Positions 25,461 to 33,399 of a DNA stretch of 64,000 bases are shown here, in pieces (position 1 is the first letter of the stretch; each line of letters opens with the position of its first letter). Under the pieces are notes generated by a model, which was given only the letters and a program-made list of their open reading frames with translations, was not told the origin of the DNA and searched no databases. This stretch comes from Nocardiopsis alborubida (lineage in GTDB: Bacteria > Actinomycetota > Actinomycetes > Streptosporangiales > Streptosporangiaceae): positions 124,001 through 188,000 of the forward strand of contig NZ_JAAXPG010000005.1 in NCBI RefSeq assembly GCF_012396365.1, in the 5' to 3' direction. The translations under genes and the position numbers were made by a program.

Positions 25461-25577
25461 CTCCGCCGTGATCTTGTACCCATAGCGCGTCTCGACGGTC
25501 CAACCTCGCTATAAGTACAAGATCACCGCAGGTCGGGACCCTTACTTCACACCAGCAACGTTTCTGGCCAGTCTGCT
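25461..25577. repeat. Palindromic repeat element, copy 1
   Basis: A 59-bp imperfect hairpin (25468-25526) has outer arms GTGATCTTGTAC/GTACAAGATCAC (12 bp, perfect), a 2-nt internal loop each side, then ATAGCG/CGCTAT, and a loop. It is followed by a conserved unpaired tail (25527-25577) with CACACCAGCAACGTTTC. It lies between convergent nudC and ANTAR genes and touches the ANTAR stop codon. Aligns without gaps to 53686-53802 with 98 of 117 identical bases. Confidence 0.85.
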
Positions 25578-26064
25578 AACGCGAACCGGGGGAGGCACCC
25601 AGTTCGTCGGGCAGCACGGTCAGAGGACTCGTGCTGCTCTCCACCACGTCCCGCGCCAGGTCGGCCACCTTGCGGCCGCGCGAGCGCGCCGAGGAGCGCA
25701 GCCGCTCGAAGGCCTCGCGGGGCGCCATCGTGTGCCGCTCCGCCAGGACCCCGATCGCCTGCTCCACCACCACGCGCGAGTGCAGCGCGTGCTCCAGCTG
25801 CGCGATGGTGTGCCGCAGCCGCTCCACCTCCGAAGCGCCCTCCGGGGCCCGGCCGGGTGCCTGGGAACGCGGGGTCCGGGTCCCCGACTCGCCGGTGAGC
25901 AGGTCCGCCAGGACCATCGCGCTCACCAGGTCGGGCACCTCCTCGCCGCCGCCCACCCGCCATCCGGCCGGGGTGCGGCGGACCACACCGGTGTCCACCG
26001 TGTCGGCGACCGCAATGTCATGAGGCCTCATGTCCTCCCCCAACTCCACACTCCCCGTCGTCAT
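25576..26064 (-). CDS. ANTAR-domain RNA-binding regulator
   Basis: 162 residues. The C-terminal part (about 83-145) is an ANTAR domain: LRHTIAQLEHALHSRVVVEQAIGVLAERHTMAPREAFERLRSSARSRGRKVADLARDVV shows the VxxEQAIGxLxxR core. The N-terminal 80 residues contain no complete GAF domain, so the usual sensor is missing or very short. ANTAR proteins bind paired hairpins in nascent RNA and prevent termination. Start at the ATG 26064; an ATG 11 codons later follows GGGGGAGG at only 2 nt, too close for good initiation. Ends inside a palindromic repeat. Confidence 0.8.
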   Translation of the reverse strand: MTTGSVELGEDMRPHDIAVADTVDTGVVRRTPAGWRVGGGEEVPDLVSAMVLADLLTGESGTRTPRSQAPGRAPEGASEVERLRHTIAQLEHALHSRVVVEQAIGVLAERHTMAPREAFERLRSSARSRGRKVADLARDVVESSTSPLTVLPDELGASPGSR

Positions 26065-26123
26065 CGTCCGAGCCCTTCGTGACCCGAGCGCCGTCGGAGG
26101 TGCACCGCCGAAGGCGGGCCCCG

Positions 26124-26175
26124 CGGTACGGGCCCCGGGCCGCGCCCCAGGGCGCGGCCCGCGGCCCGCGTACCG
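26124..26175 (-). terminator. Terminator after mrx1
   Basis: Perfect inner stem GGGCCGCGCC/GGCGCGGCCC (26137-26160, loop CCAG) within an outer GGTACGGGCC/GGCCCGCGTACC arm pair. It starts 3 bp from the mrx1 stop codon and ends before the ANTAR start. Confidence 0.75.
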
Positions 26176-26177
26176 TC

Positions 26178-26447
26178 CTACGACAGCTCGGCCAGCTTCT
26201 GCTTCACCTGAGCGAGCGACGGGTTGGTCATCGCCGCACCGTCACTGAAGACCAGCGTCGGAACCGTCTGGTTGCCGCCGTTGGCCTTCATGACCAGTTC
26301 CGCGGCCTCCGGGTGCTCCTCGATGTTCACCTCACGACCGGTGATCCCCTCGCGGGCGAGCTGGCTCTTGAGCCGCTTGCAGTACCCGCACCACGGGGTG
26401 GTGTACATCGTGAACTGTTCGGTCGCCGCGCTCGTCATGTCGCTCAC
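26178..26447 (-). CDS. mrx1: Mycoredoxin-1-type glutaredoxin
   Basis: 89 residues, complete glutaredoxin fold. Active site C20-G-Y-C23 in YTTPWCGYC, the cis-proline TVPTLVFSDG and the GG-x-MTNPSLAQV motif are all present. Reduces mycothiol mixed disulfides with mycothiol as electron donor (established for actinobacterial Mrx1). Divergent from uvrD2, as I recall for Rv3198A/Rv3198c. ATG with AAAGAAGG upstream; the ATG three codons later is an alternative. Confidence 0.92.
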   Translation of the reverse strand: MSDMTSAATEQFTMYTTPWCGYCKRLKSQLAREGITGREVNIEEHPEAAELVMKANGGNQTVPTLVFSDGAAMTNPSLAQVKQKLAELS

Positions 26448-26684
26448 GTCCTTCTTTCGTCTACGGTCGATGGATCGGTCCGGTCATCTCAACACCGAGG
26501 GGGCCGGACCGCTTCCCGGGACCGCGCGACACAACGTGGGACGCCTCACAGGACCAACTGGTTCTGGAATGTCTGATGTGCCTCACACGGCCCGGCGGCG
26601 GGCGCGGGGACCGATCCGCTCCCCGCCACGGCCGATACTTGAGAGACTGGGACCCCATCCACCCCGACCCTACGCAGGAGCACC

Positions 26685-28811
26685 ATGGATCCCGACCGCG
26701 TCCTGGAGGGACTGGACCCGGAGCAGACCCAGGCCGCGCGCGCGCTGCGCGGCCCCGTGTGCATCCTGGCCGGTGCCGGAACGGGCAAGACCCGGGCCAT
26801 CACCCACCGCATCGCGTACGCGGTCTCCAGCGGGGTGGTCGCCGAGCAGCAGGTCCTCGCGGTCACCTTCACCGCGCGCGCCGCCGGGGAGATGCGCGGC
26901 AGGCTGCGAGCCCTGGGCGCCCCCCGCGTGCAGGCCCGCACCTTCCACGCCGCCGCCCTGCGCCAGCTCTCCTTCTTCTGGCCCCAGGTCGTCGGCGGCG
27001 AGAAGCCCACCCTCATCGAGAGCAAGCTCTCGGTGGTCTCACGCGCCGCCCACTCGGTGGGCCTGCAGCCCGACCGCAACGGCCTGCGCGACCTGGCCAG
27101 CGAGATCGAGTGGTCCAAGGTCACCCAGGTGCGCCCCACCGACTACGACAAGGCCGTGGTCAAGGCGGGCCGCCAGCCCCCGATGCCCGCGGGCGAGGTG
27201 GCCCGGGTCTTCGAGGCCTACGAGGACATACGCCGCGAGCACAACCTCCTCGACTTCGAGTCCATGCTCGAACTCACCGCCGGAATGATCACCGAGTACC
27301 CGGCCATCGCCCAGCGCGTGCGCGAGCAGTACCGGTACTTCGTCGTCGACGAGTTCCAGGACGTCAACCCGCTCCAGCGCCTGCTCCTGGACGCCTGGCT
27401 GGGTGACCGCGACGACCTGTGCGTGGTCGGCGACCCCAGCCAGACCATCTACTCCTTCGCCGGGGCCACCCCCGGCTACCTGACCGGGTTCGGTGCCCGC
27501 TACCCCCACGCCACCGTGGTCCAGCTGGTCCGCGACTACCGCTCCACCCCCCAGGTCGTGCGGGTGGCCAACCACGTCATCGCCCAGGCGCGCGGCACGA
27601 CCTCCGCCCAGCACCTGACCCTCCAGGCCCAGCGCCCCGACGGCCCCGACCCCATGTACCAGGAGTACGACGACGAGCCCGCCGAGGCCACCGGGGTCGC
27701 CCGCAAGATCAGCGTCCTGATGGAGGGCGGCACCCCGGCCAGCGAGATCGCGGTGCTGGTGCGCACCAACGGCCAGTCGGCCTCCTACGAGCAGGCCCTG
27801 ACCGACGAGGGCGTGCCGTTCACGATGCGCGGGACCACCCGGTTCTTCGAGCGCCCCGAGATCAAGCAGGCCGTGCACACCCTGCGCGGCGCCCGGCACG
27901 GGGCGGCGGGGGAGGAGGCCGAGCCGCTGGTGCGCACCGTCCGCCAGCTGCTCGGGCAGCTCGGCCTGACCGAGGCCGCGCCCGAGGGGCGCCAGGCCCG
28001 CGAGCGCTGGGAGTCGCTGTCGGCGCTGGCCCAGCTGGCCGAGGACATGGCCGCCGCGCCGCGGCCCGACGGCGCGCCGGTGACCATGGCCGACCTCGTG
28101 GACGAGCTCGACGTGCGCATGGCCACCGAGCACGCGCCCGGCTTCGAGGGCGTCACCATCGCCTCCCTGCACGCGGCCAAGGGCCTGGAGTGGGACGCCG
28201 TCTTCCTGGTCGGCCTCACCGAGGGCATGATGCCGATCATCTACGCCGAGACCGACGAGCAGGTGGAGGAGGAGCGCCGCCTGTTCTACGTGGGCGTCAC
28301 GCGGGCCCGCGAGCACCTGGCGATGTCGTGGTCCCTGGCCCGCTCGCCCGGCGGCAGGAAGACCCGCAAGCCCTCCCGCTTCCTCGACGGCCTGCGCCCC
28401 GCCTCCCCGTCCACAGCATCCCGGCGCGCCGAGCGCCGCAAGGGCGGCGTGACCCGCTGCCGGGTGTGCTCGGCCACCCTCACCGACGCGGCCGAGCGCA
28501 AGCTGGGCCGCTGCCTGGACTGCCCCTCCAGCTACGACGAGGCACTGCTGGAGCGGTTGCGCGAATGGCGCCGCGCGTGCGCGCAGGAGCAGAAGGTGCC
28601 CGCGTACGTGATCTTCACCGACGCCACCCTCCAGGCCGTGGCCGAGCAGGAACCCGGCAGCCTCACCCAGCTCGCGGCCGTGTCCGGTGTCGGCGCGGTC
28701 AAGCTCGATCGCTACGGTGAGGCGGTACTGGCGCTGGTGGCGGGCGCGGACCCGGCGGAGGTCGCGGACCGCGGGGCGGAAGACGACGGGGAGGAAGCGG
28801 CGGATGAGTGA
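26685..28811 (+). CDS. uvrD2: UvrD2 DNA helicase
   Basis: 708 residues. SF1A motor: Walker A GAGTGKTR (30-37), VTFTARAAGEM, DEFQDVN (about 222-228), VGDPSQTIYSFAGA, ASLHAAKGLEWDAVF, YVGVTRAREH. After the motor come a tetracysteine motif (CRVC and CLDC, about 592-612) and a C-terminal HRDC domain (about 620-695), the combination that defines actinobacterial UvrD2. Unwinds 3'-tailed DNA in repair and replication; essential in M. tuberculosis. AGGAGC precedes the ATG. tesB overlaps its last 8 bp. Confidence 0.95.
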   Translation: MDPDRVLEGLDPEQTQAARALRGPVCILAGAGTGKTRAITHRIAYAVSSGVVAEQQVLAVTFTARAAGEMRGRLRALGAPRVQARTFHAAALRQLSFFWPQVVGGEKPTLIESKLSVVSRAAHSVGLQPDRNGLRDLASEIEWSKVTQVRPTDYDKAVVKAGRQPPMPAGEVARVFEAYEDIRREHNLLDFESMLELTAGMITEYPAIAQRVREQYRYFVVDEFQDVNPLQRLLLDAWLGDRDDLCVVGDPSQTIYSFAGATPGYLTGFGARYPHATVVQLVRDYRSTPQVVRVANHVIAQARGTTSAQHLTLQAQRPDGPDPMYQEYDDEPAEATGVARKISVLMEGGTPASEIAVLVRTNGQSASYEQALTDEGVPFTMRGTTRFFERPEIKQAVHTLRGARHGAAGEEAEPLVRTVRQLLGQLGLTEAAPEGRQARERWESLSALAQLAEDMAAAPRPDGAPVTMADLVDELDVRMATEHAPGFEGVTIASLHAAKGLEWDAVFLVGLTEGMMPIIYAETDEQVEEERRLFYVGVTRAREHLAMSWSLARSPGGRKTRKPSRFLDGLRPASPSTASRRAERRKGGVTRCRVCSATLTDAAERKLGRCLDCPSSYDEALLERLREWRRACAQEQKVPAYVIFTDATLQAVAEQEPGSLTQLAAVSGVGAVKLDRYGEAVLALVAGADPAEVADRGAEDDGEEAADE

Positions 28812-29715
28812 GAGCGCCGACGCGCAGGTGCGGGGGCAGTCCCTCTCCGACCTGCTGACCGTGCTGGACCTGGAGCGGATCGAGGACGACATCTTCCGGG
28901 GCAGCAGCCCCGAGGAGGGTCCGCAGCGGGTGTTCGGCGGCCAGGTCGCGGGCCAGGCGCTGGTCGCGGCGGGACGCACCGTCCCCACCGAGCGCCACGT
29001 GCACTCCCTGCACGCGTACTTCATACGCCCCGGCGACCCCTCGGTGCCCATCGTCTACGAGGTGGACCGCGTCCGGGACGGCCGCTCCTTCACCACCCGC
29101 CGGGTGGTGGCCGTCCAGCACGGCAAGCCGATCTTCACCCTGTCGGCCTCCTTCCACAAGGAGGAGCCGGGCCTGGACCACCGGATCCCGATGCCCGACG
29201 TCCCGCCGCCGGAGGAACTGCCGAGCACCCGCGAGCGCCTGCGGGAGGCCTTCGGCCGGGTGCCCGGGTTCGTGCGCTGGCACCCCATCGAGCTGCGCCC
29301 GGTGGGACCGCTGTCCTACGAGGCCGAGCGCGACCCGCGGCTGCGCACCGCCAACAACCCGGTGTGGCTCAAGGTGGACGGCAGGCTGCCCGACGACCGC
29401 CTCACCCACGTGTGCCTGATGACCTACGCCTCGGACATGACCCTGCTGGACACCGTGCTGCTGCGCCACGGCCGTTCCTTCGCGGGGATCTCCATGGCCA
29501 GCCTGGACCACGCGATGTGGTTCCACCGGCCGTTCCGCGCCGACGAGTGGCTGCTGTACGCGCAGGAGGCCCCGACGGCCCAGGGCGCCCGCGGCCTGGC
29601 GCGCGGGCTGGTCTACACCCGCGAGGGCGAACTCGTGTGCTCGGTGGTGCAGGAGGGACTGATCCGGGTGGTGGACGCCGAGGGCTGGTCCGACCCCCTC
29701 CCGGAGCCGTTCTAG
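28804..29715 (+). CDS. tesB: Acyl-CoA thioesterase II
   Basis: 303 residues, double hotdog fold. N-terminal hotdog with VFGGQVAGQALVAA and SLHAYFIRPGD; C-terminal hotdog with SLDHAMWFHRPFRADEWLLY, containing the catalytic Asp, and GLVYTREGELVCSVVQEGLIR with the catalytic Gln. Hydrolyses medium to long acyl-CoA to free acid and CoA. Overlaps uvrD2 by 8 bp, so translationally coupled. A very stable terminator follows. Confidence 0.93.
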   Translation: MSESADAQVRGQSLSDLLTVLDLERIEDDIFRGSSPEEGPQRVFGGQVAGQALVAAGRTVPTERHVHSLHAYFIRPGDPSVPIVYEVDRVRDGRSFTTRRVVAVQHGKPIFTLSASFHKEEPGLDHRIPMPDVPPPEELPSTRERLREAFGRVPGFVRWHPIELRPVGPLSYEAERDPRLRTANNPVWLKVDGRLPDDRLTHVCLMTYASDMTLLDTVLLRHGRSFAGISMASLDHAMWFHRPFRADEWLLYAQEAPTAQGARGLARGLVYTREGELVCSVVQEGLIRVVDAEGWSDPLPEPF

Positions 29716-29739
29716 AGGCCGGGGGACGCCACCGGCCAA

Positions 29740-29775
29740 AGGCCCCGGTCACGGCACGCGCCGTGACCGGGGCCT
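29740..29775 (+). terminator. Strong terminator after tesB
   Basis: A perfect 16-bp stem (left arm AGGCCCCGGTCACGGC) closes a 4-nt loop ACGC. It isolates the following whiB7 locus from read-through. Confidence 0.85.
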
Positions 29776-29891
29776 CGTCGCGTTTTGGGGAGGGCGCCGG
29801 ACGGGAGGTCGGGGGATGCCAGAGGGCAACGCCTCCGGGCGCCGCGGCATTCCCGCGAACCCGTGACCGGATGCGGACGTTTTCGCAGGTC

Positions 29892-29930
29892 AAAAATAGG
29901 TTGCTCTCTTTCTGCGCCAACCCATAGTGT
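29892..29930 (+). promoter_or_regulatory. whiB7 promoter with WhiB7-binding AT element
   Basis: AAAAATA (29892-29898) directly precedes GG and a -35 TTGCTC (29901-29906); a -10 TAGTGT follows at 29925-29930 (18-nt spacer). An A/T run just upstream of GGTTG is the mark of WhiB7-activated promoters, including the autoregulated whiB7 promoter. Transcription should begin at about 29937. Confidence 0.7.
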
Positions 29931-30006
29931 GTACTCCGTCGCAATGACCGCTCCCGGCGCGGGTGCAAGATCCCGTCGCCCGACAGTGAAGGAGGTGCCC
30001 GATCCA

Positions 30007-30366
30007 ATGACCAGCATCACGGAGACCACAGGCTTCGCCACCGGCTTCGCCATGCCGTCGCGTCAGCTGTCCCCGACCGCTGTTCAGGGCACCCTCCTGG
30101 GCGGTCACACGGACGTCCTCGCCGTCTTCGGCGGGGCCACCACCGCTGGTGCCGGCAACGGCCGCACCAACGGCGGCACCGGGTTCCTCGGATCCCGTTC
30201 CCCGCTGATGGTGTCCCAGGTCGAGCGGACCGTCCTCGGCAGTGGTGTGTCCGTCGAGTCCGGGCCCGCCCTTGATCGTGGCAAGCACCAGACGAAGCAC
30301 GCAGCAGAAGCTACCCAGCGCCCGTATGGCGCATCGGGGGAGTGTCCACGGAGGATTCCGGCCTAG
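30007..30366 (+). CDS. Upstream ORF in the whiB7 leader
   Basis: 119 codons. The ATG is preceded at 9 nt by AAGGAGGTG, one of the best Shine-Dalgarno sequences in the window. The first ~75 codons have strongly G/C-biased third positions; bias fades later, so selection may act on translation of the front part or on the position of the stop codon. No domain is recognised (MTSITETTGFATGF...). The stop codon lies 29 nt before an intrinsic terminator, the distance expected for ribosome-coupled attenuation. An in-frame ATG at 29944, 7 nt after the predicted transcription start, is a less likely alternative. Confidence 0.55.
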   Translation: MTSITETTGFATGFAMPSRQLSPTAVQGTLLGGHTDVLAVFGGATTAGAGNGRTNGGTGFLGSRSPLMVSQVERTVLGSGVSVESGPALDRGKHQTKHAAEATQRPYGASGECPRRIPA

Positions 30367-30395
30367 AGCAGGACAGGCCGAGAGCTTCGACCGTG

Positions 30396-30430
30396 GCCGC
30401 GGACCCCGACAGGGGCCGCGGCTTTCTTTG
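30396..30430 (+). terminator. Attenuator terminator between the uORF and whiB7
   Basis: Stem GCCGCGG-A-CCCC / GGGG-CCGCGGC with one bulged A and a GACA tetraloop, followed at once by TTTCTTTG. It is a full intrinsic terminator placed 140 nt before the whiB7 start, so whiB7 expression needs read-through. Confidence 0.75.
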
Positions 30431-30569
30431 TATCTTCGCCAGCTCCCCGTCCCCCAGGGACGAGGGAGAGGGCGGCGGCATCGCAAGTCCAGGTCCCCCA
30501 CCGGACCGGTTCCGGTGACCAGTCACCGACCGCGTTGTACGAAACGATCAAAGATCTTGGAGGGCACCG

Positions 30570-30848
30570 ATGCTTGCGTCGGTCCTGGAAACGCCCTGGC
30601 TGGGCGACACCGAAGTTCCCTGCCGCCTGGAGCCCGACCTGTTCTTCGCCGAGGCGCCCGCCGACGTCGAGGCGGCCAAGGCCGTCTGCGGCGCGTGCCC
30701 CGTGCGGGAGCAGTGCCTGGCCGACGCCCTGGAGCGCGGCGAGCCCTGGGGGGTCTGGGGCGGGCAGCTGCTCGTCTCCGGGCAGGTCGTGGCGCGCAAG
30801 CGCCCCAGGGGCCGCCCCCGGAAGAACCCCGCTCCGGTCGCGGCCTGA
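30570..30848 (+). CDS. whiB7: WhiB7/WblC-type Fe-S transcription factor
   Basis: 92 residues. Four iron-sulfur cysteines C18, C40, C43 and C49 (CGACPVREQC), the GVWGG turn (61-65) that contacts the housekeeping sigma factor, and a C-terminal AT-hook RPRGRPRK (79-86), which distinguishes WhiB7 from other WhiB proteins. It activates intrinsic antibiotic-resistance and stress genes in response to translation inhibitors. ATG with GGAGGG upstream. Lies downstream of uvrD2/tesB as in mycobacteria, behind a promoter, uORF and attenuator. Confidence 0.95.
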   Translation: MLASVLETPWLGDTEVPCRLEPDLFFAEAPADVEAAKAVCGACPVREQCLADALERGEPWGVWGGQLLVSGQVVARKRPRGRPRKNPAPVAA

Positions 30849-30897
30849 CCGTTCCAGCCACAGCCCCACCCCCACAGACCCGAAGGATCGAAGACAG

Positions 30898-31059
30898 ATG
30901 ATGATGATGGAACTCATGCGCGTGGTCGAGCGGACCGACGTCGAGACGCGTGAACAGCAGGGCAGAAGGCTCACCGCCCGCCAGCTGCGCGCCCGCCAGC
31001 GCGAGGAGCGCCGTGCCGAACAGGCGCTCATGGAAATCGCGTGGTCACGTCTGTGTTGA
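30898..31059 (+). CDS. Small basic helical protein
   Basis: 53 residues, rich in Arg, Glu and Gln with no hydrophobic segment; probably one or two long charged helices (VETREQQGRRLTARQLRARQREERRAEQALMEIAW). Starts with four consecutive ATG codons (30898-30909) behind GAAGGATCGAAG, so the exact start is ambiguous. Lies 49 bp after whiB7 on the same strand and may be cotranscribed. No family recognised. Confidence 0.5.
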   Translation: MMMMELMRVVERTDVETREQQGRRLTARQLRARQREERRAEQALMEIAWSRLC

Positions 31060-31342
31060 CGTGACGTGACGCACGACGCCCCGAACTGACCACGGTGCCG
31101 GTCCGGGACCGGGCGGGGCCCCTCCGGGGGTCACCGTCCGGTCTCTTTTGTGTATCCGAAAGGGCACCGGAATGTTCCGGGAAACCCCTTCGTGGCCCGT
31201 CACACAGCCGAAAAACGGCCCTGGTCAGGGCGGAATGTGCTACCGGTCCGCGTTTTTCGGTTACGTTCCGGGAGTCGGAGAAGCCGACAGATCGGCGACA
31301 TAACAGGACAGGAGACACCTGTGCTGAAGCGCCTCGCTCGGC

Positions 31343-31348
31343 TACCGT
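31343..31348 (+). promoter_or_regulatory. -10 box TACCGT, leaderless start
   Basis: TACCGT, 7 nt (AAAGTTC), then GTG at 31356. The 296 bp between 31060 and this gene hold no other recognisable gene. Confidence 0.5.
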
Positions 31349-31355
31349 AAAGTTC

Positions 31356-31931
31356 GTGCTCTCGAACACCAAAATCGAGGTACGACGCAGTCCTCGTCGC
31401 CGCCGCACGGTGTCGGCCTACAGGGACGGGGACACCACGGTCGTCCTCGTGCCCGCGACGTTCTCCCGCGCAGAGGAAAAGCGCTGGGTGGGCCGCATGC
31501 TGCAACGACTGGAGGCCCGCGAGGGGCGCCGCAACCCAGGCGACGCCGAACTCCACGAGCGCGCGCTGGAACTGGCCCGCCGCTACCTGGACGGCACCGA
31601 GCTCCCCGAGAGCGTGCGCTGGGTGGACAACCAGAACTCGCGCTGGGGGTCGTGCACCCCCGAGACCCGCACGATCCGCATCTCCCGCCGGGTCGCCGGA
31701 ATGCCCTCCTGGGTCGTGGACTACGTCCTCATCCACGAACTCGCGCACCTGTTCATCCCGCACCACGGCCGGGAGTTCTGGGACCTGGTGCGCCGCTACC
31801 CCAAGGCCGAGCGGGCCCGCGGCTACCTGGAGGGCTTCAGCGCCGCCTCCCGCGCCGAGTCCGACGACCCCTTCGGCACCGGGGACGACGAGGAGGAGCT
31901 CGACGCCGCCGAGGTCGCCTTCGAGGAGTGA
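31356..31931 (+). CDS. YgjP-like zinc metallopeptidase
   Basis: 191 residues. YgjP/DUF45 (M48-like gluzincin) signature: NSRWGSCTPETRTIRIS (94-110) then the zinc site HELAH (127-131) and HHGREFW (136-142), whose His supplies the third ligand. An Asp/Glu-rich tail (DDEEELDAAEVAFEE) follows. No signal peptide, so cytoplasmic. Substrate unknown. The GTG start 7 nt after a -10 box suggests a leaderless mRNA. A terminator hairpin follows at 32002. Confidence 0.88.
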   Translation: MLSNTKIEVRRSPRRRRTVSAYRDGDTTVVLVPATFSRAEEKRWVGRMLQRLEAREGRRNPGDAELHERALELARRYLDGTELPESVRWVDNQNSRWGSCTPETRTIRISRRVAGMPSWVVDYVLIHELAHLFIPHHGREFWDLVRRYPKAERARGYLEGFSAASRAESDDPFGTGDDEEELDAAEVAFEE

Positions 31932-32262
31932 GCGGGCCCGCCGGGGCGGAGCCGCACGGACCCGACAGGTGCCCGCGATCGACGGGGCCCACGGTCGGCA
32001 GGGGGCCGAACGCCGTTTCGGCCCCGCTTCGCCCGTCGGGGGCGCCGGTGGCCGGACCCGTCGGACTCTCCCGCTCCGGGACCCGGGAACTGCCGGGTCG
32101 TTCGGGCGCGGGCGGGAGCACGGAGGCGCCGATACCGATGCGGACAGGGGCAAAAGGCCTTTTTCGCCCTTATCGCTCTCCTGCTCCCGTGTGTTCTGGG
32201 GTACTTTTCTGCGGTCACGCGGGCCACGGGCCCCACCGAACCGAAACGGACACCCACTCCCC
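31932..32262. other. Intergenic region before the SapA-like gene
   Basis: Contains the terminator at 32002-32025 and, at about 32147-32169, an imperfect hairpin with a T-run (GGGGCAAAAGG/CCTTTTTCGCCC). The last 90 bp are AT-richer (GGTACTTTT) and probably hold the promoter of the secreted protein gene. Confidence 0.4.
32002..32025 (+). terminator. Terminator after the YgjP-like gene
   Basis: Stem GGGGCCGAA/TTCGGCCCC with loop CGCCGT, 70 nt after the stop codon. Confidence 0.55.
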
Positions 32263-32682
32263 ATGAGGACACTCAAGAAGACCCTGGCGACCGCCGCCGC
32301 GACCCTGACGCTTCTGGCCGCCGGTGTGGTCACGGCTTCCCCGGCCAGCGCCGCCGCCTACAACGGCGCCTGCGGCTCGGGCTACTCGGTGGTCAACTCC
32401 GCCCCGGTCCGCTTCGACCTGGGCACCGTGTTCCTGACCTACAACAGCTCCAACGGCTACAACTGCGTGGTCACCGTCCGCAGCGCCGACAGCGAAGGCT
32501 TCGCCATGCCCATGAGCGCGGGTCTGCGCCGGGCGGGGGACGCCAGCTCCTTCAAGTCGGACACGGGCGAGTACAGCTACTACGCCGGTCCGGTGTACGT
32601 GTACGCCAGCGGCTCCTGTGTCGACTGGCGAGGGGTCATCGGCAACCAGGCCACCGAGCGCTACGCCACCAACTGCGGCTGA
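32263..32682 (+). CDS. Secreted SapA-like spore-associated protein
   Basis: 139 residues. Sec signal peptide 1-30 (basic MRTLKKT, hydrophobic core, ASPASA cleavage). Mature part has four cysteines (GACGSGY, YNCVVTV, GSCVDW, NCG), likely two disulfides, and the motif YAGPVYVYASGSCVDW seen in spore-associated protein A of Streptomyces (recalled). Exported, probably cell-surface or spore-coat material; molecular role unknown. Monocistronic with a clear terminator. Confidence 0.82.
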   Translation: MRTLKKTLATAAATLTLLAAGVVTASPASAAAYNGACGSGYSVVNSAPVRFDLGTVFLTYNSSNGYNCVVTVRSADSEGFAMPMSAGLRRAGDASSFKSDTGEYSYYAGPVYVYASGSCVDWRGVIGNQATERYATNCG

Positions 32683-32692
32683 CCCGACGTGA

Positions 32693-32724
32693 ACGGCCCC
32701 GCCGGAGAGCTCCGGTGGGGCCGT
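32693..32724. terminator. Terminator between SapA-like and NUDIX genes
   Basis: ACGGCCCC...GGGGCCGT outer arms and CCGGAG/CTCCGG inner arms with a single mismatch. It lies 11 bp after the SapA-like stop and can serve the convergent NUDIX gene too. Confidence 0.7.
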
Positions 32725-32808
32725 CGTGTGCCGTGGGAGCGCGGGAACGGGACCAGTGCCCGCCTCAACGGCGCCCTTGCCCGGGCCGCTCCGCACCCGG
32801 GTTCCGCG

Positions 32809-33399
32809 TCAGCGCGTGCCCGGGTCCGTACCCAGAGGGCGTGCGGACGAGCGCAGGTGGCGGGCCACCGCCGCGGCGGCGGTGCGCACCAGGGAACGGC
32901 ACACCTCGTCGGAGGGCTCGGGCAGGTCGTCCACCGGGAACCAGCCCAGGTCGGCCGATTCGTCGGGGTCGCGCACCAGCACCGCGTCCTCGGGGGCGAC
33001 CGCCGCGTACTGCACGTCCAGGTGGAAGCTGCCGCCCCCGCAGGGCACCGCGTGGCGGTCCAGCCCGACGGGCTCGGGCAGCAGGGTGAGCCCCCGGATG
33101 CCCGACTCCTCGGCCGCCTCGCGCAGCGCCGCCGCCCCCAGAGTGGTGTCCTCCGGCTCGCAGTGCCCGCCGGTCTGCAACCAGATCCGGTGGATCCGGT
33201 GCAGGGTGAGCACCGCACGCGAGCCGTCGGCGGAGATGATCGCCGTGCTGGCCGTCACGTGGCCGGGCAGGCAGGAGCGCCACATCCCGTCCCCGTGCGC
33301 CTCCAGGTGGTCGAGGTAGGAGCGGCGCAGCTCCTCCTGCCGGGCGTCGGGCGCGGTCCACGCGCCCAGCACCGCCCGGGCGTCCGCGTGCAGTGACAC
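32809..33399 (-). CDS. NUDIX hydrolase
   Basis: 196 residues. The NUDIX box lies at about 77-101 (GGHCEPEDTTLGAAALREAAEESGI), with the catalytic RE-x-x-EE intact. The family hydrolyses nucleoside diphosphates linked to other groups; the actual substrate cannot be told. The GTG start follows the stop codon of the upstream Zincin_2 gene with no gap, so the two are translationally coupled. Confidence 0.87.
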   Translation of the reverse strand: MSLHADARAVLGAWTAPDARQEELRRSYLDHLEAHGDGMWRSCLPGHVTASTAIISADGSRAVLTLHRIHRIWLQTGGHCEPEDTTLGAAALREAAEESGIRGLTLLPEPVGLDRHAVPCGGGSFHLDVQYAAVAPEDAVLVRDPDESADLGWFPVDDLPEPSDEVCRSLVRTAAAAVARHLRSSARPLGTDPGTR

